Origin: an uncultured Gammaproteobacteria bacterium
GTDB lineage: Bacteria > Pseudomonadota > Gammaproteobacteria > Steroidobacterales > XN24
Assembly (NCBI GenBank): GCA_947259915.1
Contig: CAMYOC010000002.1
Location: 98,730 to 162,729, forward strand
Length of the DNA stretch: 64,000 bases
Direction: 5' to 3'
The notes beneath the pieces are model-generated. The model was not told the DNA's origin. It saw only the letters and a list, made by a program, of their open reading frames with translations, and made no database searches. Shown in pieces: positions 1 through 9,397 of this stretch. Each line of letters opens with the position of its first letter. Positions within the stretch are counted from its first letter, which is position 1. The translations under genes and the position numbers were made by a program.

Positions 1-302
1 CCAAAGCGCTCGGGCACGGTCTCGATAAAGGCCTCGTTGACCCCGGCCTTTCTGCTCCGGTACGACCAGGTCACCAGCTCCGCCTGCGGCGCACGGCCGT
101 CCTCTTCGAACTCCTGTTGCGTGCGCACGTCGAGGATGCGGAAGTCGCGGCCCTCGGCATACCAGTCGGCGACAGTCGGAGCGTCAACCGCTTGTACCTT
201 GCCGGTGTAATCGCCGTGCTGGTCGTGGCCGTCATGCCCGCTACAGGCCGTCTGAGCGCACGCGATCACGACAAGAACCAACAGACGTAATACGTGTTTC
301 AT
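1..302 (-). CDS. Rhodanese-like domain lipoprotein (partial, runs off the window start)
   Basis: Reading leftward from an ATG at 300-302 gives an uninterrupted frame to base 1 (100 codons). The N-terminus is a short charged start, a hydrophobic stretch (LRLLVLVVIA) and cysteines at ACAQTAC, consistent with an exported lipoprotein. A His/Asp-rich linker follows. The motif FRILDVRTQQEFEEDG is the typical first half of a rhodanese (sulfurtransferase) domain, followed by APQAELVTW. The active-site cysteine loop would lie beyond base 1 and cannot be checked. It is separated from the next minus-strand gene by about 185 bp. Role inferred: periplasmic sulfur or thiol chemistry; substrate unknown. Confidence 0.8.
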   Translation of the reverse strand, partial: MKHVLRLLVLVVIACAQTACSGHDGHDQHGDYTGKVQAVDAPTVADWYAEGRDFRILDVRTQQEFEEDGRAPQAELVTWSYRSRKAGVNEAFIETVPERF

Positions 303-486
303 TATTTACTCCGGGTCAACCAGTGGGCACGGTTTGCACGCCGCCATGGCGCAGGTCAGAGATCCGGCCGGATGCCGGGACAGCAGCGTGACACAAAAGC
401 AGGAATCGGGTCTGCGCTGCACGCGACTATCGATGCCGGGCAAATCCTTCGACCACGCATCGCGCCTGCGGTTGCCCGAGACCATC

Positions 487-1428
487 TCAAGGGTCCGCAA
501 CCGCGCAGCCAGGGTCGGTTTCTCCGGCCTCGGCCAGTCGCGCCCCGGTGCTGGCGAGAGCCGCGGTGAAGGCGCTGCCCGGCCCGGCCGCTGCCTGGGC
601 CCGATCCAGCGCCGCCCGGGCCTGACTCAGACATCCCTGATCGGCCCGCAGATTGGCCAGATTGTTCAGCGCGGCAGTAGCGTAGCCGGGATCCATCGCA
701 ACGGACTCATACAGCCCGGCAGCCTCGTCCAGCCGGCCGCTGGCGTAACGCACGTTGGCCAGCCCCAGCCGCGCGGCCCCGAGCTGGGGGTCACGGCTCA
801 GCGCGGCGGCGTAGGCTCGCCCGGCAGGCTCCAGCGCCCCTGCCGCCTCCAGATCGGCCACCGCCGAGAGATAGGTCGGCCAGTGCGGGTTCGCCGGCAG
901 TTCTCCGGGCACGAGGGCGACGATGCCCCAGTACCCGGCCAAGCTCCAGCGGCGCAAAAAGTCGTCCGAGGCCTCCACGCGGCGACGCTCGGTGCCGGAT
1001 CGCAGCAATATTGTCTCAGCATCCTCATCGGCGCCGATCACCACCGCGTAATGCCACACCGGCAGACGATTCAGACCCAGATTCTGCAGCACCAGCACCG
1101 GATGCCCGCCAGCCAGCTGGGCCAGCAGGTCAGCCAGCTCAGGTCGGAGCGGATAGACGACGACCCCGCGCTGGCGGGCCGCGGCGATCATCTCCGGCTG
1201 CAGGCTACCCTTGCGCGCCGGCACATAGACTTCCCCAACCAGCGCATCAGGGGCCACCGGCTGTCCGGCCGCGCCCAACAGCGTGGCCAGCGCGGCCGGT
1301 CCACACTGGTAGTCCGTCTGCGGATAAAACGGCGTCGCGGTCAGCTCGATGCGGGGTAGGGTTGCTGCCGGCCATTGATCTTGCAGCAGCGTCGGGCCGG
1401 CGCAACCGGCCAAGGCGGCGGCCGCCAT
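487..1428 (-). CDS. PA2778-family C39-like cysteine peptidase with TPR-like tail
   Basis: This 313-residue protein starts with a short lipoprotein-like signal (AALAGC). Residues about 35-170 form a C39-like papain fold: DYQCGPAALATLL carries the catalytic Cys, and WHYAVVIG carries the His. The second half has alternating helices with TPR character (DPQLGAARLGLANVRYA, ALNNLANLRADQG). The family is annotated as PA2778 family cysteine peptidase and is nearly always next to a PA2779-like small membrane protein, as here (48 bp upstream on the same strand). The ATG at 1428 gives a signal peptide without the usual positive charges; no ATG, GTG or TTG start lies in frame just upstream, so a rarer start is possible. 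Substrate unknown. Confidence 0.85.
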   Translation of the reverse strand: MAAAALAGCAGPTLLQDQWPAATLPRIELTATPFYPQTDYQCGPAALATLLGAAGQPVAPDALVGEVYVPARKGSLQPEMIAAARQRGVVVYPLRPELADLLAQLAGGHPVLVLQNLGLNRLPVWHYAVVIGADEDAETILLRSGTERRRVEASDDFLRRWSLAGYWGIVALVPGELPANPHWPTYLSAVADLEAAGALEPAGRAYAAALSRDPQLGAARLGLANVRYASGRLDEAAGLYESVAMDPGYATAALNNLANLRADQGCLSQARAALDRAQAAAGPGSAFTAALASTGARLAEAGETDPGCAVADP

Positions 1429-1475
1429 CGTCGCGATCAGACGCGACCCCCTGACCAGGATCGATGGGTCGGGGG

Positions 1476-1859
1476 TCAGAATTTGGCGAAGATGTTGATC
1501 ACGCCGGTGAGTTCGAGGATCAGCAGCACCAGAAAGGTGATACCCAGGACCTCGAAAATGCCGATGCCACCGGCCGGCAGTTGATCGAATTTCTGCTCCA
1601 GCGCGACCAGCTCATCCTCGCTCAGCGCGGCGACCCGCGCCATCGCGTCGTCGACGCTCACGCCGTGGGCCACCAGCACCGATTGCACGTCGGCGCGGGC
1701 CAGCACGGTTTCGACCGATGACAGCCGCTCGGCCCGGGCCGCTGTCTGCATCGCATCGGCGGTGCCGATAATGCTGGCCGACGCGGCCTGACACAGCGAG
1801 AGGTTGAGCACACTGGCGGCCAGCAGCATGGCCACCCCACGAACGAAACGGATCGACAT
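1476..1859 (-). CDS. PA2779-family small membrane protein
   Basis: The 127-residue protein has an N-terminal signal segment (MLLAASVLNLSLC) and a C-terminal transmembrane helix (FEVLGITFLVLLILELTGV). The middle is a helical soluble segment with a conserved look (ERLSSVETVLARADVQ, ALSEDELVALEQKFDQLPAGG). This matches the PA2779 family found beside PA2778-type peptidases. It is the first gene of a two-gene minus-strand operon with the peptidase, 47 bp apart. A plausible reading is that it is the membrane partner or a substrate of the peptidase; nothing in the sequence proves this. Confidence 0.85.
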   Translation of the reverse strand: MSIRFVRGVAMLLAASVLNLSLCQAASASIIGTADAMQTAARAERLSSVETVLARADVQSVLVAHGVSVDDAMARVAALSEDELVALEQKFDQLPAGGIGIFEVLGITFLVLLILELTGVINIFAKF

Positions 1860-2007
1860 GATTCAGTACCCCAAGGATCTGGACAGGCGCCCAGTATACG
1901 GTTTTCCGACAGCTCGACGACAGTCCAGCGCCGCCTCTGCGGATGTCAGTGTCCCACACTCCAAACTTCGCCACGGCTTGCCATACTTGCTGTAGAGGTG
2001 CGGTTTT

Positions 2008-2748
2008 ATGCAAATTCGGATCCACTGGCTGACGCTGGGTATCATCGCGATCGCCGCGGCGGGTTGCGGGGCCGCCGCTGCAGCCGATGACATGGAGGCC
2101 CGCCGCGCGGCTCTGCTCGCGGAAATCGAGGCCGATGTCCGCCTGACCGCGGCGGCCCTGGGCACCGACCGGCTCGACCCGAGGGTGCGCCAGGCCATGG
2201 CCACAGTGCCAAGACACGAGTTTGTCCCCGCCGACGAACGCCGTTACGCCTACGCCAATCAGCCGCTGCCGATCGGCCATGGGCAGACCATCTCCCAGCC
2301 CTACATCGTCGCCATCATGACCGACCTGATCGAGCCGGAGCCGGATGATGTGGTGCTGGAGGTGGGTACCGGCTCCGGCTACCAGGCCGCGGTGCTGGCC
2401 CGCGTGGTACGCAGGGTCTGCAGTATCGAGATCATCCCGGCCCTGGCGAAGCGGGCCCGCCGTGATCTCAACCGGCTGGGCTTCGGCAAGGTCGAGACCC
2501 GGACCGGAGACGGCTATTACGGCTGGCCCGACTGCGGACCCTTCGACGCCATCGTCGTCACCGCCGGCGCCGCCCACATACCGCCGCCCCTGATCGAGCA
2601 GCTCAAGCCCGGCGGGCGCATGATCATCCCCGTCGGCAGCCGCTTCCTGACCCAGCAGCTATTGCTGGTCGAAAAGGACGCCGCGGGCGACGTCACCACC
2701 CGCCACGTGTTGCCGGTGCGCTTTGTGCCGCTGACCGGTGGTCACTGA
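2008..2748 (+). CDS. pcm: Exported protein-L-isoaspartate O-methyltransferase
   Basis: This 246-residue protein has a full PCMT fold: FVPADERRYAYANQPLPIG, then GHGQTISQPYIVAIM (the isoaspartyl-binding motif), VLEVGTGSGYQAAVLA (SAM-binding motif I), and PGGRMIIPVG. PCMT repairs isoaspartate using SAM. Unlike the cytosolic enzyme of most bacteria, it starts with a hydrophobic signal and AAAGC, a possible lipobox at about residue 20, so it looks exported. Start chosen at the ATG with GAGGT upstream. It overlaps the next gene by 11 bp, implying translational coupling. SAM is not normally periplasmic, which makes the signal puzzling. Confidence 0.88.
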   Translation: MQIRIHWLTLGIIAIAAAGCGAAAAADDMEARRAALLAEIEADVRLTAAALGTDRLDPRVRQAMATVPRHEFVPADERRYAYANQPLPIGHGQTISQPYIVAIMTDLIEPEPDDVVLEVGTGSGYQAAVLARVVRRVCSIEIIPALAKRARRDLNRLGFGKVETRTGDGYYGWPDCGPFDAIVVTAGAAHIPPPLIEQLKPGGRMIIPVGSRFLTQQLLLVEKDAAGDVTTRHVLPVRFVPLTGGH

Positions 2749-5200
2749 CAGACGCCCGGTGAATGCGCCCAGCGCCAGCGGCAACCGGGCCGGCCCGCCA
2801 CTGGTCTCGCTGAGCCTGGCCTCAGCCGCGGCCCTGGGCTATCAGATCCTGTTGCTGCGTCTGTTCTCCATCATCCAGTGGCATCACTTCGCCTATATGG
2901 TGATCAGCCTGGCGCTGCTGGGTTATGGCGCCAGCGGCACGTTCCTGACCCTGGCCCGGCAACGATTGTCCGGGCATCTGCCCGCGGCCTACGGTCTCGG
3001 CATCGGATTGTTTGCACTGTCCTGTCTGCCGGCGTTCCTGCTCGCCCAATACCTTGCCTTCAGTCCCGAAGAACTGCTGTGGCGGCCACAGCTCATCTGG
3101 CGTCTGGGCGCGCTGTACCTGGTGCTGGGCCTGCCGTTTTTCTTTGTCGCCTGTGCGGTGGGTCTGGTGTTGATGGGCTGGGGTCGACTGGCCGGCCGGG
3201 TTTATGCGATAGACCTGATCGGTGCCGCCGCCGGCGCGGCCGCGGTCATCGCTGCCCTGTGGTTGATGACGCCGACGGTTGCGCTGACGGCAGTGACCGC
3301 GCTGGGGCTGCTCGCCACGCTGGTCGCGACACGGGAGACCGGCCACGGCCGGCGGCCATGGACCGTAATCGTGATCCTGGCAGTCGCGGTGGGCGCATTC
3401 GCTGCGCGCGGTCTGCAAGCGCCGCTGGCACTTTCGGCCTACAAAGATCTGAGCCAGGCCCTGCAGATCGCCGGCGCGCGGATCGAGACCACGCGCTCGG
3501 GCCCCCATGGCCTGGTCACCGTGCTGGCCAACAGCGAGGTGCCGATCCGCGACGCGCCCGGTCTGGGATTGCGTAACGCCGCGGAACCGCCGGAACAAAA
3601 AGCGCTGTTTATCGATGGCAATCTGACATCCGCCATCACCCGGGCCGATGGCCTTGCGGCGGATCTCGCCTTCCTCGCCGCCATGCCCAGCGCCCTGCCT
3701 TACCGTCTGCAAAAAGCCGAACGGGTGCTGATACTGGACGCCGGCGGCGGCTTGCTGGCGCTGCAGGCCCGCTACTTTGGCGCCAGCGATATCACCGCGG
3801 TGGAATCCAACCCTGCGGTGCTCGATCTGGTGCGCGATGAGTACGATCGCTTTAGTGGCGGCCTCTACACCGGCGCCGATATCCACGCGGAGCGTGCCAA
3901 TGCGCGGGCATTCGTGGCCGGCACCAAAAATACCTATGACCTGATCCAGGTGCCCGCCGCCGGCGCCCTGGGCGGCGGCGCAGCAGGGCTCTTTGCCTTG
4001 AGCGAGGACTATCTGCGCACGCTCGAGGCGGTGGCGACGCTGTTCTCCCGACTCGCCCCGGACGGTTTGCTGGTCATGCATGCGTGGATGCAGCTGCCGC
4101 CGAGGGACAGCCTGCGCCTCGCCGCCACGCTGATCGACGCACTAAAAGCCCAAGGCGTCGCCGCGCCCGGGAGACAGATGATGGCGCTGCGTGGCTGGCA
4201 GATGGCAACGTTCGTAGCCAGGAACGGCGCGTTCAGCCCGGCCCAGATCGCGACGCTCTCAGGATTCGCAGACAGACACGGCTTCGATCTGGCCTGGTAT
4301 CCCGGTATGCAGGCCACCGAAGCAAACCGGGTCAACCGGCTGACGCAGCCGTATCTGCACGAGGCCATCGCCGCATTCGTGACCGGCAACGGTGAAGCCT
4401 ACACCCGGGACTACAAGTTCGATCTGACGCCGACCTCGGATCGCAGGCCCTTCTTCCACAACTTCCTGCGCTGGCGGACCCTGCCCGAGGTGCTGCCGCT
4501 GGTCCGGAGCGGCGGCATGCCGCTGCTGGAGTCAGGTTATGTCCTGCTGCTCGCCGCGCTGGCTCAGGCCATTGTTTTGGGTCTGGTACTGATCGTGCTG
4601 CCGCTGGCCGCCGGCGCGCCGCGACGCAGCCTGCGCAAAAAGCCTGCAACGAGCCGGCGCACGATCGTGTATTTCCTCGCCATCGGGCTGGGCTTCATGT
4701 TTATCGAACTGGCCGCAATCCACCAGTTCCTGCTCTATCTGGAAGAGCCGATCTACGCCTCGGCCATCGTGCTGACCGCGTTTCTGGCCTTCGCCGGGAT
4801 CGGCAGCTACGCCAGCGCGCGTTTCGCCGAGGTCATCGGCGAACGACACACCAGCCGACTGGCAGCGCTGGCGGTGATCACGCTCTGTCTGGCAGGGGCA
4901 CTATTCCTCGATCAGTTGCTCACACTCAGCGCCGCAGCGCCCCTGTCGGTCAAGATCGGCCTGTCCCTGTTGGTGATCGCGCCGCTGGCCTTCGCCATGG
5001 GTCAGATGTTCCCCACCGCCCTCACCGCTCTGGCCAGACAGGCGCCGGCCCTGGTGCCATGGGCCTGGGCGGTGAACGGCTGTGCCTCGGTGGTGGGTGC
5101 GGTGCTCGCGACGGTGCTCGCGCTGGCCATCGGGTTTGACGGCTGCCTGGTGGCGGCGGTGGTGATGTACACACTGACGCTGGTGAGCTTTCCACGCTGA
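2738..5200 (+). CDS. Membrane-embedded spermidine-synthase-like methyltransferase-fold protein
   Basis: The 820-residue protein has three parts: about six to seven transmembrane helices (residues 20-220), a soluble Rossmann domain (about 240-590) with a SAM/dcSAM-type glycine loop (VLILDAGGGLLALQARYFG) and a following acidic VESNP motif, and a second set of about six helices (600-815). This architecture is known for multi-pass spermidine-synthase-like proteins of unknown substrate. The GTG start lies inside the end of pcm (11 bp overlap). Whether it makes polyamines, methylates something or is only a membrane binding protein cannot be read from the sequence. Confidence 0.75.
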   Translation: MVTDRRPVNAPSASGNRAGPPLVSLSLASAAALGYQILLLRLFSIIQWHHFAYMVISLALLGYGASGTFLTLARQRLSGHLPAAYGLGIGLFALSCLPAFLLAQYLAFSPEELLWRPQLIWRLGALYLVLGLPFFFVACAVGLVLMGWGRLAGRVYAIDLIGAAAGAAAVIAALWLMTPTVALTAVTALGLLATLVATRETGHGRRPWTVIVILAVAVGAFAARGLQAPLALSAYKDLSQALQIAGARIETTRSGPHGLVTVLANSEVPIRDAPGLGLRNAAEPPEQKALFIDGNLTSAITRADGLAADLAFLAAMPSALPYRLQKAERVLILDAGGGLLALQARYFGASDITAVESNPAVLDLVRDEYDRFSGGLYTGADIHAERANARAFVAGTKNTYDLIQVPAAGALGGGAAGLFALSEDYLRTLEAVATLFSRLAPDGLLVMHAWMQLPPRDSLRLAATLIDALKAQGVAAPGRQMMALRGWQMATFVARNGAFSPAQIATLSGFADRHGFDLAWYPGMQATEANRVNRLTQPYLHEAIAAFVTGNGEAYTRDYKFDLTPTSDRRPFFHNFLRWRTLPEVLPLVRSGGMPLLESGYVLLLAALAQAIVLGLVLIVLPLAAGAPRRSLRKKPATSRRTIVYFLAIGLGFMFIELAAIHQFLLYLEEPIYASAIVLTAFLAFAGIGSYASARFAEVIGERHTSRLAALAVITLCLAGALFLDQLLTLSAAAPLSVKIGLSLLVIAPLAFAMGQMFPTALTALARQAPALVPWAWAVNGCASVVGAVLATVLALAIGFDGCLVAAVVMYTLTLVSFPR

Positions 5201-5483
5201 ATCGTCGACTAACGCTAGTGGCGATGCTCGACCAGAATCCGAAGTGACGAGAATTCGATCTTATCCTGCGGTCCTGTTCCGGCAACGTGACTACAAACCC
5301 GATCATCGCCCGTTGTGCAGGCGAACTGCCCACCAGACGCCGGGCTGGAAAATCCTGGTCCTCGCCCTGCTTAACGTTCAGCGTCAGTCACGCATAAAGC
5401 CCGCTATCAGTCGGTGAATCCCAGCCGCCCGGGCCGGCGCGCTGCGTCGGCGGGATTCCCGACCCCTCCGGTAATGTATCGGA

Positions 5484-6671
5484 TCAGCCTCCGTCCTGTA
5501 GCCAGCCGCGCAACTGCTCATACAGATCGAGTCGATTGAGCATCGCCAGATGCCCCATCTGGTAGCCGATCCATTGGCGGCTCCCCGGGATCGCCAGCGT
5601 CCGTGCCTGATCCGGATGCCGTCCCAGCGCGCTGTCGAGCGGCACCAGTCCGTCTCCGATCAAGCGTTCGCTCAGCTTGCTGCGGCTAGCGCCAAGTGTC
5701 GCTGCCGCCGCATAGCAAGATACGCTGGCCGGCAGCGGTACTACACGATGCGCACCTGCGGTGATGCTGCCGTGACGCAAGTCGGTGATGCCGGCACTGC
5801 GCCGCTTGCCGATGCGCGTAAGCGGCGCGGAATAGGGACTCAGATCCATCAGGTCGTCGAGCCGCTGACCGCCGCGCTCGAGCGGCGCGCCGTGATGTGG
5901 CGTGCCCAGGAACACCAGCTTGCGCAGCGACCGCAGCCAGATGTGCCCCGTCTGCTGCGCGTGCTGACAGGCGCTGCGGGCCACGAGCCCGCCCATGCTG
6001 TGCCCGATCACGACGAGTTCCTGCACCGGCTCGGGCCAGCTGCGGACCAGTCTTTCGAGTAGCCCGGCGAGCGCTGCGCCGTTTTGCGCCACGGGCAGGC
6101 CGCTGTTGTAGCGAAGATAGAGCGGCAAGTAGCAAAGATCACCGGCCAGCGCTGGGCCGTGATCGTGTCCATCGCGCTGCCAATGCCCGTCGCTCAGGCA
6201 CAGACCATGCACCATCACCAGCAGTCTGCCCCCGGAAGCGTCCGGAGCATCGTCGTCCATGGCGCTGATCGGGCGATCGGGATTCAATGGTCTGCCCCGA
6301 TAGCGCAGGCTCATCTCGATGGCGAGAGGGTTGTCAGTGTGGGCCAGATAGTCGCCGTAGACCCCGTTCAGAGCCGACAGGAACGCATCGCGGCCCGGCG
6401 TGGACCCGGCGGCGGGTAACAGCCCGGCGACCGGGGCCAGACCCGAGTCGAGGCCCTGGCCGATCAGACGCATGGTGCCCTTGATGCTGCGATAGACAAG
6501 GCCGGTGATGCCGCGGGTCGGATCCGTGGCTGCGGCCCCCAGCGGGCCCGGGCGCTGTTGAATGGTCCGATGCATACGCTCAACGATCTCCGTGATGCCC
6601 ACTGTGGCATCGAATGCCAGGCGAGTGGCGCCGCGGAGATCCGAGAGATGTGTGCGATTCGGTGCGGGCAT
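5484..6671 (-). CDS. Alpha/beta-hydrolase, PGAP1-like esterase/lipase
   Basis: The 395-residue protein has an N-terminal helical region (about 1-130) and a hydrolase core. LLVMVHGLCLSDGHW is the oxyanion segment, VVIGHSMGGLVARSA the nucleophile elbow (Ser), LVPLDSALG a probable acidic-residue loop and QMGHLAML the probable catalytic His. The FLGTPHHGAPLERGG motif is typical of PGAP1/LipA-type lipases acting on lipid esters. No clear signal peptide is seen. An ATG ten codons upstream (6701) is possible, but the ATG at 6671 has GAGGA nine bases upstream and was preferred. It stands alone, convergent with the gene ending at 5200. Confidence 0.82.
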   Translation of the reverse strand: MPAPNRTHLSDLRGATRLAFDATVGITEIVERMHRTIQQRPGPLGAAATDPTRGITGLVYRSIKGTMRLIGQGLDSGLAPVAGLLPAAGSTPGRDAFLSALNGVYGDYLAHTDNPLAIEMSLRYRGRPLNPDRPISAMDDDAPDASGGRLLVMVHGLCLSDGHWQRDGHDHGPALAGDLCYLPLYLRYNSGLPVAQNGAALAGLLERLVRSWPEPVQELVVIGHSMGGLVARSACQHAQQTGHIWLRSLRKLVFLGTPHHGAPLERGGQRLDDLMDLSPYSAPLTRIGKRRSAGITDLRHGSITAGAHRVVPLPASVSCYAAAATLGASRSKLSERLIGDGLVPLDSALGRHPDQARTLAIPGSRQWIGYQMGHLAMLNRLDLYEQLRGWLQDGG

Positions 6672-7028
6672 GGGCAGCGTCCTCGAGCGCGGCTGGCGCA
6701 TCGTGCATCCGCCCCGGCCGAGAGCGCCAGGACGATATCCTCGGATGCCGGATCGTCGAGATCAGGCGAGGGTAGTCTACGCGACGATCACAAAGGCATG
6801 TCGGGCTGATAGCCGTGCCCGGTCCGGATACCGGTCAGATAACGCCGGGGCAGCAGCAGCGGGCTCGCGTCAAACGTTATCGCGGGCATGGCCTGTGTCT
6901 GGAAGTGCGAGGCATGCTCGTGGCGGGGATAGAGCGGCACTCGAAGGATCCTCTCCGGACCGTCCGCGACCCTTGAATGCCGGTCGAAACTTGTGGCCCG
7001 GGGGTCACCAGGGCCCGCGGCCGGTCGG
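6672..7028. other. Intergenic region with no recognisable gene
   Basis: The 357 bp between two minus-strand genes contain only open frames that read as noise (Arg/Pro/Gly-rich, no conserved motif). It should hold the promoter of the esterase gene at 6671, but no clear -35/-10 pair or terminator with a T-run was found. Confidence 0.5.
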
Positions 7029-9050
7029 TCAATCGAGCGGGCGGCTGAATTCCTTTTCGCCCAGGGTCTTGACCGTCGCGGTGGGGTTGTCGGAGACGTA
7101 CTGCTCTTCGAGCTGGCTGTACTGACCCTGGAGCCTGACCACCTCGTTGTTCAGCGTCGCCACTTCGAGTTCGCGCCGACGCAGGGCATTGGTGAGGATG
7201 GCCACCGCCTTCTCCTTCTCGCGCAGCTTGGCGACGAGCGCGGCGGCACCTTCTTCGGTCGACTTTGCGCCGGAGCGGCGCAGATCGGCCACCTCACTCT
7301 GCAGGGATTCGACCAGGGTGACGTTGGATTCCACAGTACTGCGCAAGCGGCTCACCTCGGCCTCACGCTCGCGCAGATGGGCGCGGATCCGGGACAGCTC
7401 TTCCACATCCCGCTGCAGGCTCTCGATCAGCGCCTCTTTGGAATGGCTCTCTTCCTGGTAGGCTTTAGCCTGTTGCTCGCGATCATCAAGATCGTGTTGC
7501 AGCGCACGCACGTTTTTCAGATCGCTCTGCAGGGTTTCGATCAGCTCCAGCTGTGCAGTGACGTTGGTCTCCAGACCACGGATCGTATCGTCTCGTGCGG
7601 ACAGCCGATTCTCCAGATTCTGTCTCGCGGATTCGGCAGCGCGCAGCTGATCATCAAGCTCCTGATTCTCGGCCTCGCGCCGCTGCAGCGTATCTTCCAG
7701 CCGCGTCGCGGCGCGGGTCTTTGCGTCAAGCTCGGTCTGTAGCCGGGCGATAGCGGATTCCTTTTCGGCCAGGCGCTCCGCCGTCCCGCCCTCCTGGAAC
7801 CTGGCCAGCTCGGCCTCCAGCTCGGTGTTGCGCTGCTTGTATTCACCGATGCGCTCTTCGATCGAGGCCTTGATCACACGCAGGGTGTCGACACCGCGCT
7901 TGAGCGCAAAGTTGTTCCGCTCATGCCGCACGACGTCTTCACGCAAACGCTCGAGTTCAACCAGCTGCTCGCGGGCCTCGGTCTGCTCGGCGCCGAGGGT
8001 CTCCAGACGCTGCTCCAGCTCCTGGACACGCTCGCGGGTGGAATCCAGCTCGCCCGAGAGCCGGGCCACGCCCGCTTCTCTCTCGGCGAGGGTCGCCTCC
8101 AGACCCGTCGCTTCGCTGCGTTCGTTGTCGAGCAAAGCCTGCAATTCGTCGATCCGCGCCTGGCCCGAGCTGAGATCACTCTCCAGCCGCTCTATCTTCT
8201 CGCGCTCTTCCTGGGACAGGTGGCGGTCACGTTCTTCGAGCGCTGCGACGCTGGACTCGAGCACCGCGATCTTGGCGGATCTGGCCTCGAGATCCGCCCG
8301 CACACGGGTCAGGTCGTTTTGCTTGTCTTCGAGCTCCCGCTGAGCCTGATTGGCACGGTCATGCCATTGTTCCAGCTGAACCGTCTGGGCCTCGACCTGC
8401 TCGGCGCGGACCCGGACCTCTCGCTGCAACGCGCTGACGGCACCATCGCTGACCGCGAGCTTCTGCTGTAATTCCTCGACCATCGAGCGCGCGGCATCGA
8501 TCTGGTTCTGCGCCTCGTCGAGCTCGCCGGAACGATTGCCCAGCCGCTCACCTTGCTCTCTCAGCCTCGCGCAGGCCTGATCCAGCTGCTGGCCCAGCGC
8601 TGCGGCCTCTGCGTTACGCTCTTCCAGCCGGACGGCCAGCTCTTGTGCCTGCCGCTCGCGGTCTTCGGCGCGCTCCATGGTCTCTTCAAGCGATTGCTTG
8701 AGACCGCCCAGCTGTTCGTCGCGGTCGGTCAGAATCTTGCGCTGGGTATAGATTTCGTCGGCGCGGATGCGCAACTCCTCCTGGAGTGCGCCCAGTTCCG
8801 TGCGATCCCCTTGCAGAGCCTGCTCCAGCTCAGCGATCTTGTCCTGGCGACTCTCGAGCTCCGCGCCGAGTTCGGTCACGGCCTCGATCCGGGTCCAATC
8901 CATGCCTTCGTCGGGGCGCTGGGTCAGCGCTTCGACCAGAGCATTCTTGTCCTTGAGCTCGGTGGACAGCGCAGCAATACGCTCGTCCCACTCTTCCAGG
9001 GCATTGGAGAGCAGGGAAATCGCCCGTTTCGTGGACGTGCGACCGATCAT
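7029..9050 (-). CDS. Long coiled-coil protein of unknown function
   Basis: Almost the whole 673 residues show heptad-type sequence rich in Glu, Arg, Leu, Gln and Ala (for example ELQQKLAVSDGAVSALQRE and LESSVAALEERDRHL), as in SMC arms or tropomyosin-like proteins. No ATPase motif, signal peptide or membrane segment is visible. Only the ends differ: a short N-terminal helical head (MIGRTSTKRAISLLSNALEE) and a C-terminal tail (NPTATVKTLGEKEF). The ATG at 9050 has a good GAGGAG site. Such proteins act as scaffolds, cell-shape or chromosome-associated filaments, but the sequence is too low in complexity to assign one. It appears to be monocistronic. Confidence 0.8.
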   Translation of the reverse strand: MIGRTSTKRAISLLSNALEEWDERIAALSTELKDKNALVEALTQRPDEGMDWTRIEAVTELGAELESRQDKIAELEQALQGDRTELGALQEELRIRADEIYTQRKILTDRDEQLGGLKQSLEETMERAEDRERQAQELAVRLEERNAEAAALGQQLDQACARLREQGERLGNRSGELDEAQNQIDAARSMVEELQQKLAVSDGAVSALQREVRVRAEQVEAQTVQLEQWHDRANQAQRELEDKQNDLTRVRADLEARSAKIAVLESSVAALEERDRHLSQEEREKIERLESDLSSGQARIDELQALLDNERSEATGLEATLAEREAGVARLSGELDSTRERVQELEQRLETLGAEQTEAREQLVELERLREDVVRHERNNFALKRGVDTLRVIKASIEERIGEYKQRNTELEAELARFQEGGTAERLAEKESAIARLQTELDAKTRAATRLEDTLQRREAENQELDDQLRAAESARQNLENRLSARDDTIRGLETNVTAQLELIETLQSDLKNVRALQHDLDDREQQAKAYQEESHSKEALIESLQRDVEELSRIRAHLREREAEVSRLRSTVESNVTLVESLQSEVADLRRSGAKSTEEGAAALVAKLREKEKAVAILTNALRRRELEVATLNNEVVRLQGQYSQLEEQYVSDNPTATVKTLGEKEFSRPLD

Positions 9051-9397
9051 GCGCGGCTCCTCATGAGGTTTGCCGGATTATGTCAAAACATTCGATCCAG
9101 AACTATGTCAAACGTAACGGCACAAGTCACCGCTGCCATAGGATCGGGGTCACAGTTTCACAAGGCCGCCAACAGCGGCTTTTGGCCTGAATCCGCCGGA
9201 ATGGCGTCGGAGCATGGCGGATTCCGCCTTGCGGTGGCGCTATCGCCGCGAAATTCGGCATCGGGTCCGTGGTGACATCCCGTGGCCTGCGTGGCTAGGT
9301 AAAGACCACCGCCGGGGGTCTGAAGCCGCGGGTGGCGCCCCGGCAACCGACCGGTACCATTGCCATCCCCGGCCGGCTTGTATTGTGGCCCGATACC
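9051..9397. other. Intergenic region with no recognisable gene
   Basis: These 347 bp upstream of the coiled-coil gene and downstream of the GNAT gene hold no convincing coding frame. The stretch 9066-9140 is locally less GC-rich (TATGTCAAAACATTCGA) and could hold the promoter of the coiled-coil gene. Confidence 0.45.

Noticed and set aside
2822..4081. 419-codon minus-strand open frame
   Set aside because: Antisense to the membrane spermidine-synthase-like gene; Gln/Gly/Arg-rich shadow.
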